This document shows, piece by piece, positions 15,825 to 26,200 of a stretch of 64,000 bases of DNA (position 1 is its first letter; the number at the start of each line of letters is the position of its first letter). Below the pieces are notes generated by a model. That model was not told the DNA's origin. It saw only the letters and a program-made list of their open reading frames with translations, and searched no databases. The translations under genes were made by a program, and so were the position numbers. The DNA is from Massilia sp. HP4 (GTDB lineage Bacteria; Pseudomonadota; Gammaproteobacteria; Burkholderiales; Burkholderiaceae_D): assembly GCF_005222695.1 (NCBI RefSeq), contig NZ_STGG01000074.1, forward strand, positions 45,127-109,126. The letters run 5' to 3'.

Positions 15825-17324
15825 TCAACGACCGGCGGCATCCTTTACCAGCCGGTTCAACACCTTGCGCACGGCCGCCGGCAATTCGCCGGCAGTCAGT
15901 CCGATCGGGCCGACGCCTTCGTCGACCAGGGCGTCGGCCGCAGCGCCATGGATCCAGGTGGCCGCGGCTGCCGCCTCCCAGGCCGGCCATCCCTGCGCCA
16001 GCAAGGCGCCGCAGATCCCTGCCAGCACGTCGCCGCTGCCCGGCGTGGCCAGACCCGCATTGCCGGTCGGGTTGACCAGCACTTCACCGTCGGGGCGCGC
16101 GATCACCGTGCCGGAACCCTTCAGGATCACCGTCGCATTGGTGCGCAGCGCCATTTCACGCGCGGCCTCGAGGCGGTCCGATTGCACGACCGCCGCCGTC
16201 ATGCCAAGCAGGCGCGCGCCCTCGAGCGGGTGCGGCGTCAATACTGCCGGCGCCGCGCGCTGCGCGAGGCGCGATTGCAGGTCGGGGCTGGCGCCGATCA
16301 GGTTCAGGGCGTCGGCGTCGATCACCAGCGGGCTGTCGCCATCGAGCGCCTTGGCCAGCAGGCGGATCGCATTGGCCGAGTCGCCCATGCCGGGGCCGAT
16401 CACCAGGGTACGCCCAAAGAAATCGAAGTCGTCGGCCGCGCGGAACATGATCTCGGGCTGGCTGCTGTCGTAGCCGGGCGGCGTGTTCAAGGCAGCGACG
16501 TAGACCCGGCCCGCGCCCGCGTACAGCGCGCCGCGCGCGGCCAGCACCGGCGCCCCGGCCATGCCGTGGGCGCCGCCGACGATGGCGACGTCGCCGAAGC
16601 TGCCCTTGTGCGTGTTGTGGCGGCGCGCCGTGAAGCGGCCGGCGAACAGTGGCAGGCCGCTCAATTGTGCCGAGGCGCGCGGCAGCGTGCCGATGCCGGC
16701 GCCGAGCGTGTCGACCCGCACCAGGCCGGCATGGTCGCGTCCATCGGCGGTGTGCAGGCCGGCCTTGTCTGCCAGGTACGTGATGGTGTGGGTCGCGCGC
16801 ACCGCGATGCCGTCCGGGCCGATCACGGTGCCGGTGTCGGCATCCAGGCCGGACGGCACGTCGAGCGCCAGGATCGGGCAGCGTATCGCGTCCAGGCCTG
16901 TTACCACTTCGCGATAGTCGCCGTCGATGGGCCGTTCGAGGCCGATGCCGAACAGGCCATCGATCACCAGGCCCCATTCGGCGTCCGGTGGCAGCATGTC
17001 GATCCAGCCGACCGAGCCGGACCTGGCGCGCTCATAGGCGGCTGCCGTCTCGGTCGATGCATCGCGCCGGCCGGGCAGGTGCAGGACGGTGGCGTCGACG
17101 CCGCTGTCTGCCAGGTTGGCCGCGGCTTCGAGTGCATCGCCGCCATTGTTGCCGGGGCCGGCCAGTACCAACACCGGCCGGTCGCGCCGGTCGCCCAGCA
17201 GTTCGAGGGCGTAGTCGGCGGCGGCCTTGCCGGCGCGCTGCATCAATGTGCCCGGCGCCAGGTCGGCATAGGCCGCTTGTTCGATCGCGCGCAGCTGCGC
17301 GACGGTATAGAGATGTCGTTCCAT
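15825..17324 (-). CDS. nnr: Bifunctional NAD(P)H-hydrate epimerase / ADP-dependent dehydratase
   Basis: Metabolite-repair enzyme that restores damaged NAD(P)HX. The N-terminal YjeF_N epimerase domain (about 1-215) shows GPGNNGGDALEAAANLA near residue 57. The C-terminal ribokinase-fold dehydratase domain shows GPGMGDS, VIDADALNLIG and the anionic-hole motif GSGDVLAGICGALLAQG. I start at the ATG at 17324 (MERHLYTVAQL), which begins the conserved domain and gives 499 residues; the longer open frame upstream runs antisense through the 5-oxoprolinase gene. The stop lies four bases beyond the ABC ATPase stop, so these genes converge with almost no gap. Confidence 0.93.
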   Translation of the reverse strand: MERHLYTVAQLRAIEQAAYADLAPGTLMQRAGKAAADYALELLGDRRDRPVLVLAGPGNNGGDALEAAANLADSGVDATVLHLPGRRDASTETAAAYERARSGSVGWIDMLPPDAEWGLVIDGLFGIGLERPIDGDYREVVTGLDAIRCPILALDVPSGLDADTGTVIGPDGIAVRATHTITYLADKAGLHTADGRDHAGLVRVDTLGAGIGTLPRASAQLSGLPLFAGRFTARRHNTHKGSFGDVAIVGGAHGMAGAPVLAARGALYAGAGRVYVAALNTPPGYDSSQPEIMFRAADDFDFFGRTLVIGPGMGDSANAIRLLAKALDGDSPLVIDADALNLIGASPDLQSRLAQRAAPAVLTPHPLEGARLLGMTAAVVQSDRLEAAREMALRTNATVILKGSGTVIARPDGEVLVNPTGNAGLATPGSGDVLAGICGALLAQGWPAWEAAAAATWIHGAAADALVDEGVGPIGLTAGELPAAVRKVLNRLVKDAAGR

Positions 17325-17433
17325 GCTCGTTGATGTCGTTGGGAGATTGGGACCATTGTCGTGCATTTCCGCCAACGTTGTCGCGCCGTCCGATCTACAA
17401 TAGGCGCTTGACCCGATACAGCAGGAGCAAGGA

Positions 17434-20400
17434 ATGATGGATTGGCAGTTCTGGATCGACCGAGGCGGCACCTTCACCGACATCGTGGCGCGGCGCCCGG
17501 ATGGGCAACTCGTCACGCACAAGCTGCTGTCGGAGAATCCCGAGCAGTACCGCGACGCGGCGGTGGCCGGCATCCGCCACCTGCTCGGCGTGGCGGCGGG
17601 CGAGCCGCTGCCGGCGGCCGGCATCGAGGCCGTGAAAATGGGCACCACCGTCGCGACCAATGCGCTGCTCGAGCGCAAGGGCGAGCCGACGGCGCTTGCG
17701 ATCACGCGCGGTTTCAGCGACGCCCTGCGCATTGCCTATCAGAACCGGCCGCGCCTGTTCGACCGCCACATCGTGCTGCCCGAGCTGCTGTATGCACAGG
17801 TGATCGAGATCGACGAGCGCATGGGCGCGCATGGCGACGTCGTGCTGCCGCTGGACGAAGCGTCCGCGCGCGCCGGCCTGCAGCAGGCGTTCGACGCCGG
17901 CCTGCGGTCGCTGGCGATCGTGTTCATGCACGGTTACCGCCACACGGCGCACGAAGCCGCGGTGGCCCGCATCGCGCGCGAGATCGGCTTTGCGCAAGTG
18001 TCGGTCTCGCACGAGGTGAGCCCGATGATGAAGCTGGTCGCGCGCGGCGACACCACCGTGGTCGACGCCTACCTGTCGCCGATCCTGCGCCGCTATGTCG
18101 ACCAGGTGGCGGGCGAGCTGCCCGGCGTGAACCTGCAGTTCATGCAATCGAACGGCGGCCTGACCGATGCGCGCGCCTTCCAGGGCAAGGACAGCATCCT
18201 GTCCGGCCCGGCCGGCGGCATCGTCGGCATGGTGCGCGCCAGCCGGCTGGCCGGCTTCGAGAAGGTGATCGGTTTCGACATGGGCGGCACGTCCACCGAC
18301 GTCTCGCACTTCTCGGGCGAGTTTGAGCGCGTGTTCGAGACCCAGGTCGCGGGCGTGCGCATGCGCGCGCCGATGATGAGCATCCATACCGTGGCGGCCG
18401 GCGGCGGCTCGATCCTGCATTTCGACGGTAGCCGCTATCGCGTCGGGCCCGACAGCGCCGGCGCCAATCCCGGCCCGGCCAGCTACCGCCGCGGCGGGCC
18501 GCTGGCGGTCACCGACTGCAACGTCATGCTCGGCAAAGTGCAGCCGAACTACTTCCCGCGCCTGTTCGGGACGCAAGGCGACGAGGCGCTCGACGCCGGG
18601 GCGGTGCGTGCGCGCTTCAACGAGATGGCCGACCGGATCGGCGCTGCAACCGGCGAACGGCCGGCGCCGGAGGCCGTGGCCGAAGGCTTCATCCAGATCG
18701 CGGTCGGCAATATGGCCAACGCGATCAAGCAGATCTCGGTGCAGCGCGGCCACGACGTCACCGAATACGCGCTGACCAGCTTCGGCGGCGCCGGCGGCCA
18801 GCATGCCTGCCTGGTGGCCGATGCGCTGGGCATGAAGACGGTATTCATCCACTCGCTGGCCGGCGTGCTGTCGGCCTACGGCATGGGCCTGGCCGACCAG
18901 ACCGCGATGCGCGAGCAGGCGGTGGAAGAAAAGCTGTCCGATGCCGCCCTCGAATCGCTGGCAACGCGCCTGTCATCGCTGGCCCAAGCTGCGCGCGGGC
19001 AGTTGTTGAAGCAGGGCGTCGAGGCGGCGCGGATCGCCCTGGTCGAGCGGGTGCACTTGCGTTACGAGGGCACCGATTCGGCGCTGGTCGTGCAGTTCGA
19101 CGACGCAGCAAGCATGCAGGCGCAGTTCGAGCAGGCCTATAAGCGCCGCTATTCCTTCCTGATGCCGTCGCGCGCGTTGGTGGTCGAGGCGGTGTCGGTG
19201 GAAGCGATCGGGCAGTCGGATGCGCCGACCGAGCAGCCAGTCGGTACAAGGTCAGACGACGCAACGCCGGCGCCGCAGGAGAATGTGCGCATGTACAGTG
19301 GCGCGCAGTGGCACGACACCGGAATTTACGCTCGCCGCACGCTGCAGCCGGGGCATGTAGTACGCGGTCCGGCCATCATCGCCGAAGACAATGCGACCAC
19401 GATCGTGGAGCCGGGCTGGCAGGCGCAGGTCACGAGCTACAACCACCTGGTGCTGCAGCGCGTGGAAGCGCTGCCCGAGCGGCGCGCGATCGGCACCACG
19501 GCCGACCCTGTGATGCTCGAGATCTTCAACAACCTGTTCATGTCGATCGCCGAGCAGATGGGGCTGCGGCTGCAGAATACCGCATATTCCGTCAACATCA
19601 AGGAACGCCTCGACTTTAGCTGCGCGATCTTCGACCATGACGGCAACCTGGTGGCCAATGCGCCGCACATGCCGGTGCACCTGGGGTCGATGGGCGAGAG
19701 CATCAAGACCGTGATGCGCGAGAACGCCGGCCGCATGCGCTCGGGCGACGTCTATGTGCTGAATGACCCATACAACGGCGGCACCCACTTGCCCGACGTG
19801 ACCGTGATCTCGCCGGTGTTCGACGAGGCCGGCCAGGACATCCTGTTTTATGTCGGCTCGCGTGGCCACCACGCCGATATCGGCGGTACCACGCCAGGCT
19901 CGATGCCGCCGGATTCGGACCACATCGAGCAGGAAGGCGTGTTGATCAACAACTTCAAGCTGATCGATGGCTCAGATGGCATCCTGCGCGAAGAGGCGGC
20001 GCGCGCCATGCTGCAGGGCGCGCGCTACCCGGCGAGAAATCCCGACCAGAACATGGCCGACCTGCGCGCCCAGGTAGCGGCGAACCAGAAGGGCGTCGAG
20101 GAGCTGGGAAAAATGGTCGCGCATTTCGGCCTGGATGTCGTGCGCGCCTATATGGGCCACGTGCAGGACAATGCCGAAGAGGCGGTGCGGCGCGTGATTT
20201 CGGCGCTCAAGGACGGCAGCTTCCACTACGAGCTCGATAACGGCGCGCATATCGATGTGGCGATCCGCGTCGACCAGGTTGCGCGCAGCGCGCAGATCGA
20301 TTTTACGGGCACCTCGGGCCAGCTGCCGAACAACTTCAATGCGCCGTCGGCGGTATGCATGGCGGCGGTGCTGTACGTGTTCCGCACGCTGGTCGACGAT

Positions 20401-21042
20401 GAGATTCCGCTCAATGCCGGTTGCCTGAAGCCGCTGGAGGTCGTCATCCCGCCGGGTTCGATGCTCAATCCGCACTATCCGGCCTCGGTGGTGTCGGGCA
20501 ATGTCGAGACCTCGACCTGCATCACCAATGCGCTGTACGGCGCACTGGGCGTGATGGCGGCGGCCCAGGGCACGATGAACAACTTCACCTTCGGGAACGA
20601 ACGCTACCAGTACTACGAGACCATCTCGGGCGGCTCGGGCGCGGGCGAGGGCTTTGACGGCACCGACGTGGTGCAGACGAATATGACCAACTCGCGGCTG
20701 ACCGATCCCGAGATCCTGGAATTCCGCTTCCCGGTGCGGCTCGAGAGCTACGAGATCCGGCCGGGATCGGGTGGCGCCGGGCGCTGGCGCGGCGGTAACG
20801 GTGGTGTGCGCAAGGTGCGCTTCCTGGAGCCGATGACGGCGGCAATCCTGTCGAATAACCGGATCCATGCGCCGTTCGGGATGGCCGGTGGACAGGACGC
20901 AGAGCGCGGACGCAATCGTGTCGAGCGCGCAGATGGTCGTGTCGAAGAGTTGGGTCATATTGGCAAGACCGACATGGCTGCGGGCGACGTGTTCATCGTC
21001 GAGACGCCGGGTGGCGGTGGCTATGGCGAGCCGTCCGCCTGA
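17434..21042 (+). CDS. oplAH: ATP-dependent 5-oxoprolinase (HyuA-HyuB fusion)
   Basis: Opens 5-oxo-L-proline to L-glutamate at the cost of ATP, recycling a product of glutathione and peptide turnover. The 1202-residue length is that of the fused form. The N-terminal hydantoinase A part (about 1-690) has the ATP-binding signature WIDRGGTFTDIV at residues 7-18 and the acetokinase-like GFDMGGTSTDVSHF near 285. The hydantoinase B part begins near 690 (PVMLEIFNNLFMSIAEQMG) and continues to the glycine-rich end. Divergent from nnr, with a 109-bp gap that contains a TACAAT-type -10 candidate but no convincing -35. Hydantoinase activity is the main alternative; the fused architecture favours 5-oxoprolinase. 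Confidence 0.9.
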   Translation: MMDWQFWIDRGGTFTDIVARRPDGQLVTHKLLSENPEQYRDAAVAGIRHLLGVAAGEPLPAAGIEAVKMGTTVATNALLERKGEPTALAITRGFSDALRIAYQNRPRLFDRHIVLPELLYAQVIEIDERMGAHGDVVLPLDEASARAGLQQAFDAGLRSLAIVFMHGYRHTAHEAAVARIAREIGFAQVSVSHEVSPMMKLVARGDTTVVDAYLSPILRRYVDQVAGELPGVNLQFMQSNGGLTDARAFQGKDSILSGPAGGIVGMVRASRLAGFEKVIGFDMGGTSTDVSHFSGEFERVFETQVAGVRMRAPMMSIHTVAAGGGSILHFDGSRYRVGPDSAGANPGPASYRRGGPLAVTDCNVMLGKVQPNYFPRLFGTQGDEALDAGAVRARFNEMADRIGAATGERPAPEAVAEGFIQIAVGNMANAIKQISVQRGHDVTEYALTSFGGAGGQHACLVADALGMKTVFIHSLAGVLSAYGMGLADQTAMREQAVEEKLSDAALESLATRLSSLAQAARGQLLKQGVEAARIALVERVHLRYEGTDSALVVQFDDAASMQAQFEQAYKRRYSFLMPSRALVVEAVSVEAIGQSDAPTEQPVGTRSDDATPAPQENVRMYSGAQWHDTGIYARRTLQPGHVVRGPAIIAEDNATTIVEPGWQAQVTSYNHLVLQRVEALPERRAIGTTADPVMLEIFNNLFMSIAEQMGLRLQNTAYSVNIKERLDFSCAIFDHDGNLVANAPHMPVHLGSMGESIKTVMRENAGRMRSGDVYVLNDPYNGGTHLPDVTVISPVFDEAGQDILFYVGSRGHHADIGGTTPGSMPPDSDHIEQEGVLINNFKLIDGSDGILREEAARAMLQGARYPARNPDQNMADLRAQVAANQKGVEELGKMVAHFGLDVVRAYMGHVQDNAEEAVRRVISALKDGSFHYELDNGAHIDVAIRVDQVARSAQIDFTGTSGQLPNNFNAPSAVCMAAVLYVFRTLVDDEIPLNAGCLKPLEVVIPPGSMLNPHYPASVVSGNVETSTCITNALYGALGVMAAAQGTMNNFTFGNERYQYYETISGGSGAGEGFDGTDVVQTNMTNSRLTDPEILEFRFPVRLESYEIRPGSGGAGRWRGGNGGVRKVRFLEPMTAAILSNNRIHAPFGMAGGQDAERGRNRVERADGRVEELGHIGKTDMAAGDVFIVETPGGGGYGEPSA

Positions 21043-21064
21043 GCCAACGTCTGGCGGTCACGTC

Positions 21065-21358
21065 CTAGCGGCGGGGGCGGCCGCGGCCAGGGTAGTGGTG
21101 GCCACCGCGATGGCGGTGGTCCAAGCCGTGCCTGCCGTGGTGGCGCGGACCGCGGTCGTAGTACGAGAAGCCCAGTCCAATCGTGGCCGGTGGATAGGCA
21201 TAGGCCGGCTCGGCATACGAATAGCCGCCATAGCCATCGTAGGAAGTAGCGGGGTAGGTGGCGTAGGGCGGTGCGTACACCGCACAGCCGGTGGCGCTGA
21301 CTGCCAGCGCGAGCGAAAGAGCCAGGCGTTTCGCCGCGCCCAGGGTCTGCAATGTCAT
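21065..21358 (-). CDS. Small Tyr/Gly-rich, His/Arg-tailed lipoprotein
   Basis: A 97-residue predicted lipoprotein. The start at 21358 is set by an excellent Shine-Dalgarno, AGGAGGT, five bases upstream. The signal sequence ends in a lipobox (LALAVSATGC, Cys about residue 26). The mature part is low complexity: repeated Tyr, Pro and Gly (APPYATYPATSYDGYGG), then FSYYDRGPRHH and a His/Arg/Gly tail. Such small proteins are common near envelope genes of Burkholderiales, but no function is known to me. It converges on the 5-oxoprolinase gene, 22 bases apart. Confidence 0.75.
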   Translation of the reverse strand: MTLQTLGAAKRLALSLALAVSATGCAVYAPPYATYPATSYDGYGGYSYAEPAYAYPPATIGLGFSYYDRGPRHHGRHGLDHRHRGGHHYPGRGRPRR

Positions 21359-21434
21359 GGCGGACCTCCTATCGGGACGATGATTCATTCTAGTCCCGAT
21401 AGGCGCTGTGCGATGGCGGGGTTGTAAGGAATTG

Positions 21435-23066
21435 CTACGTGGCGGCGATACCGTACTTGCGCCGCGTGGCCTGGTACTCGTCCTGCAGCGCCGCCAGCCG
21501 CGGATGCTGCGCATCCTGCGCCTGTATTCCGTCGAGCAGCCTGGCCGCGGTATCGCCCAGCGGGTGATCCCAACCCAGCTCGTTCACCTGGCGCAGGATG
21601 CCGCCGGCCGTCGCCACCATCACCTGCAGGTTGTGCGGCGCGATATGCAGCGCCTCGAGCAGGGTCTGCACCGCCCCGCGCACATCGCCCATATTGCGCT
21701 TTTCGTCGGCCACGCCCAGCAGGATCTGCGCCTGCGCCCGCAGTTGCTGGCCCATGCCTTCCACCATATCGGTGCGGCCGGCGTTCACGAACACGTGCAT
21801 CGCCTGGTCGACCGAGACGCCGCTGTGGGTGTCGTTCATCACGGTCAGCATGACATCCGACGCCTGCTCGTCCAGCCGGTGATCGAGACAGGCCTTGGCC
21901 AGTTCCATGCGCAGGCCGGGCGAGGTCGCGCCGCCGGCGCGCACCGACGTCACCGCCGCCTGAAGTTCGGCCACCGCCGCGCCGGCATTGCCGGTCTTGT
22001 CGTGCAGGAGCGAGTTGGCGTACGCGCGGCAGGTATCGAGCGCCGGATTGCCGCGCAGCGAACGTTCGAGGTCGCGGATCACGCCGGTCGCGCCCAGCAC
22101 GTCGTCGCGCACGACCAGCGCCTTGACCAGGTTGACGTGGTCTTCGGGATTGCGAAACTCGGAGTAGCGCGCCTTGCTGACCACCTGGCGAAACGATTTC
22201 TCGGCGGCTTCAAGGTCGCCGGTCGCGAGCGACACTTCACCGAGCTTGCGCAGGCGGCGCACCACGTGCGGCGAGATCTCGACCGCATCTTCGAGCACCT
22301 TCTTCGCGGCTTCAGGCTCGCCGCTCGCCTCCAGACAGCGCGCCAGCAGGTCGTAGCCTGCCATCAGGCGCGGATTGGCGACCAGCAGTTCGTCGAGGAT
22401 GGCGCGGGCATCGTCGACCTGGTCGAGGGCGAACAGGGTGCGCGCGAGCCCCAGCGCGGCCCAGCCCAGCGCACGTTCGGCCAGCACCTCGCGGTACACC
22501 GCGGCTGCCTCGATATGTTCGTTCAGCGTCGTGTGCAGCTCGGCGCGGATGCGCGCGAAATCGGCCGCGAAGCGCGGCTGGGCAGCGGCGCCGTCGCGGC
22601 AGGCGGCGATCGCCTCGCGCAGCTTGCCCTGGGCAGCCAATTGCCAGGCCTGGAGCAGGGCGCTGCGGCGCTCCAGCGCACGCTTGATGCGGCCGCTGAG
22701 CATGTCGACCGTGAACGGTTTTAAAACGTAGTCGGTCGGCGTCAGTTCGGCCGCGCTGACCACCTTGTCGTACACGCCCTCGGAGGTGAGCATGATGAAG
22801 ATCGTCGAGGCCGAGATCAGGCGATGGTGGCGTAAATCTTCCAGCAGCTGCTGGCCGTCCTGGCCCTCGCCGCTGCCGCCGGCCAGGTCGTATTCGCACA
22901 GGATGACGTCGTAGGAGCGCCGCTGCAGCTGCCGGATCGCGGTGTTGGCGTTGATTGCGTACTCGACCTTGCCGATGCCGGCCAGGTTCAGCATGTTCTG
23001 CAGGCTGGTGCGCATTCCCTGGTTGGGATCGACCACCAGCACCGCCAGGTTTCCATTCTCTTGCAT
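21435..23066 (-). CDS. Receiver-domain protein with TPR repeats; phospho-acceptor Asp replaced by Glu
   Basis: A 543-residue protein with an N-terminal CheY-like receiver domain (about 7-130) and a long C-terminal array of TPR-like helical repeats (about 140-540), and no DNA-binding domain. Acid-pocket Asp13 (VVDPN), the switch Thr (IMLTSEG) and the conserved Lys (VLKPF) are present. However, the position expected to hold the phospho-acceptor Asp is Glu58 (DVILCEYDL). A Glu there often mimics the phosphorylated state, so this is probably a signal-independent or scaffold-type receiver. Divergent from purL across 213 bp. No histidine kinase is nearby. Confidence 0.85.
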   Translation of the reverse strand: MQENGNLAVLVVDPNQGMRTSLQNMLNLAGIGKVEYAINANTAIRQLQRRSYDVILCEYDLAGGSGEGQDGQQLLEDLRHHRLISASTIFIMLTSEGVYDKVVSAAELTPTDYVLKPFTVDMLSGRIKRALERRSALLQAWQLAAQGKLREAIAACRDGAAAQPRFAADFARIRAELHTTLNEHIEAAAVYREVLAERALGWAALGLARTLFALDQVDDARAILDELLVANPRLMAGYDLLARCLEASGEPEAAKKVLEDAVEISPHVVRRLRKLGEVSLATGDLEAAEKSFRQVVSKARYSEFRNPEDHVNLVKALVVRDDVLGATGVIRDLERSLRGNPALDTCRAYANSLLHDKTGNAGAAVAELQAAVTSVRAGGATSPGLRMELAKACLDHRLDEQASDVMLTVMNDTHSGVSVDQAMHVFVNAGRTDMVEGMGQQLRAQAQILLGVADEKRNMGDVRGAVQTLLEALHIAPHNLQVMVATAGGILRQVNELGWDHPLGDTAARLLDGIQAQDAQHPRLAALQDEYQATRRKYGIAAT

Positions 23067-23220
23067 CGTCGCTCTCGTCTCGTGCCAGGTGGTGCGCCGC
23101 CGGTAGCGTGCGCATTCAAATATTGTCTACCGTAAAGATACCGGCAAGTTTCAATTCGATCAAGGAAACTGCAGTGTCATATTGTCAGTCGGCCGCCGGC
23201 CAGACCATAGTGCAACACTG

Positions 23221-23226
23221 TATAAT
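23221..23226 (+). promoter_or_regulatory. Consensus -10 box upstream of purL
   Basis: TATAAT immediately preceded by TG, 53 bases before the purL ATG. No good -35 hexamer at 16-18 nt spacing is visible, so this is a partial promoter call. Confidence 0.4.
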
Positions 23227-23279
23227 AGCGGGCTATCTTCCACCCTAGCAGCCACGCTGCATCAACGACTGTCCAAGCC

Positions 23280-26200
23280 ATGTTGATTCTGCCGGGTTCC
23301 AATGCCCTGTCCGCCTTCCGTAGCCAACGCCTCCTGAGCCAACTGCAAGCCGTCGCCCCGTCGATTGCCGCCGTCCAGGGACGCTTCTACCACTTCATCG
23401 ACACCAGCGCACCGCTCTCCGCCGGGGATACGCAACGCCTATCGGCGATGCTCACCTACGGCGAGCCGGCGGCCGAAACGCTGTACGAGGGCGTGACCGA
23501 GGAGTTCTTCGTCATCCCGCGCCTGGGCACGATCTCGCCCTGGGCGTCGAAAGCGACCGACATCGCCCACAACTGCGGCATGGCCCATGTGCACCGCATC
23601 GAGCGCGGCGTCGGCTACACCGTGGTGCTCAAGAGCGGCATCCTGGGCAGCAGCATTGGCGCCGCCAAGAAGCTTTCCGCGCAAGAGCTGGAAGCCGTGG
23701 GCGCGCTACTGCACGACCGCATGACCGAGTCGGTGCTGCGCAATGCCGACGACGCCCAGCACTTGTTCAACGAACTCGAAGGCAAGCAGCTCGAGAGCAT
23801 CGACGTGCTGGCGCTTGGGCGCGGCGCGCTGGTGCGCGCCAACACGGAACTCGGCCTGGCGATGTCGGAAGACGAAGTCGACTACCTGCACGACGCTTTT
23901 ACCAAGGCCCAGCGCAACCCGACCGACGTCGAACTGATGATGTTCGCGCAGGCGAACAGCGAGCATTGCCGCCACAAGATCTTCAACGCCGACTGGATCA
24001 TCGACGGCGTCAAGCAAGATAAATCCTTGTTCGGCATGATCAAGAACACGCACCAGCTGAACCCGCGCGGCACCGTGGTCGCCTACAGCGACAACTCGTC
24101 GATCATCGAAGGCGCCACCGTGACCCGCTTCTTCCCGCGCGACGGCCAGGAATACGGCGCGTCCACCGAGCTGACGCACACCTTGATGAAGGTCGAGACC
24201 CACAACCACCCGACCGCCATTTCTCCATTCCCGGGCGCCTCGACCGGCGCCGGCGGCGAGATCCGCGACGAGGGCGCGACCGGCCGCGGCGCCAAGCCGA
24301 AGGCTGGCCTGACGGGCTTTACGGTATCGAACCTGCTGCTGCCGGATGCCCAGCGTCCGTGGGAGAACGCATCGGACGTCACCGGTGCCGAGCGTGTGGA
24401 CGCCGTCTACGGCAAGCCGGAACGCATCGCTTCGCCGTTGCAGATCATGATCGACGGCCCGATCGGCGGCGCCGCCTTCAGCAATGAATTCGGCCGTCCG
24501 GTCCTGGGCGGCTACTTCCGTGCCTACGAACAGAACGTCGGCGCCGCGGGCGCGGTCTATGGCTATCACAAGCCGATCATGATCGCCGGCGGCATCGGCA
24601 ATATCTCGGCCAAGCACACGCATAAAGACGAGATCCCGGTTGGCAGCCTGCTGATCCAGCTGGGCGGCCCGGGCATGCGCATCGGCATGGGCGGCAGCGC
24701 GGCATCGTCGATGGCGACCGGCACCAATACCGCCGACCTGGACTTCGACTCGGTCCAGCGCGGCAATCCGGAAATGGAGCGCCGCGCCCAAGAGGTCATC
24801 AACGGCTGCTGGCAGCTCGGCGACAACAATCCGATCATCTCGATCCACGACGTCGGCGCCGGCGGCCTGTCGAACGCCTTCCCTGAAATCGTCAACGACG
24901 CCAAGCGCGGCGCGATTTTCGACCTGCGCAAGGTGCCGCTGGAAGAGAGCGGTTTGGCGCCAAAGGAAATTTGGTCAAACGAGTCACAAGAGCGATATGT
25001 GTTGGCAATTTCGCCAGAAAGCCTTGCAAAATTTGCATCGCTGTGCGAGCGCGAGCGTTGCCCGTTTGCGGTGGTCGGCACTGCCACCGAAGAGCGCCAG
25101 TTGAAGCTGATAGACCAGCAAGAAGGTAATGCGCCGGTCGACATGCCGATGGACGTCCTGCTCGGAAAACCGCCGAAGATGCTGCGCGACGTCGAGCACG
25201 TCAAGAACACCTTCCCACCGGTCGACCTGACCGGCATCGAGCTGCCGGAAGCCGCGCGCCGCGTGCTGCTCAATCCGGCCGTGGCCGACAAATCGTTCCT
25301 GATCACGATCGGCGACCGCACCGTCGGCGGTGTGACCGTGCGCGACCAGATGGTCGGCCCATGGCAGGTGCCGGTGGCCGACTGCGCCGTCACCGCGATG
25401 TCCTTCGAGGGCTTCGTGGGCGAGGCGATGGCGATGGGCGAGCGCACCCCGCTGGCCGTGATCGACGCCGCCGCCTCGGGCCGCATGGCCGTGGGCGAGG
25501 CGATCACCAATATCGCCGCCGCCGCGATCAACGACATCTCGGACATCAAGCTGTCGGCCAACTGGATGGCGGCCTGCGGCCAGCCGGGCCAGGACGCCGC
25601 GCTGTTCGACACCGTCAAGGCAGTGGGCATGGAGTTGTGCCCGGCGCTGGGCGTGTCGATCCCGGTCGGCAAGGATTCGCTGTCGATGCGCACCACCTGG
25701 AACGACGAGGGCCAGAACAAGGCCGTGATCTCGCCGGTGTCGCTGATCGTGTCCTCGTTCGCGCCAGTGATGGACGTGCGCCGTTCGCTGACCCCGCAAC
25801 TGCGCACCGATCAGGGCGACACCGCCCTGATCCTGATCGACCTGGGCCGCGGCAAGAACCGCCTGGGCGCCTCGATCCTGGCGCAGGTCACCCAGCAGCT
25901 GGGCGACGCGGCGCCGGACGTCGATTCGCCGCAAGACCTGAAAGCCTTCTTCGTCGCGATCCAGCAACTGAACGCCGACGGCAAGCTGCTGGCCTACCAC
26001 GATCGTTCGGACGGCGGCCTGTTCGCAACGCTGACCGAGATGGCCTTTGCCGGCCGCACCGGCGTGTCGGTCAATCTCGACATCCTGACCATGGAGGGCG
26101 AGCACGCATCCGACTGGGGCGACGCCAAGAACTGGACCGGCCAGGTGGCCGAGCGCCGCAACGAGATGACCCTGCGCGCCTTGTTCAGCGAAGAGCTGGG

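Noticed and set aside
15948..17333. A 461-codon plus-strand open frame
   Set aside because: Antisense to nnr; no domain, skewed composition.
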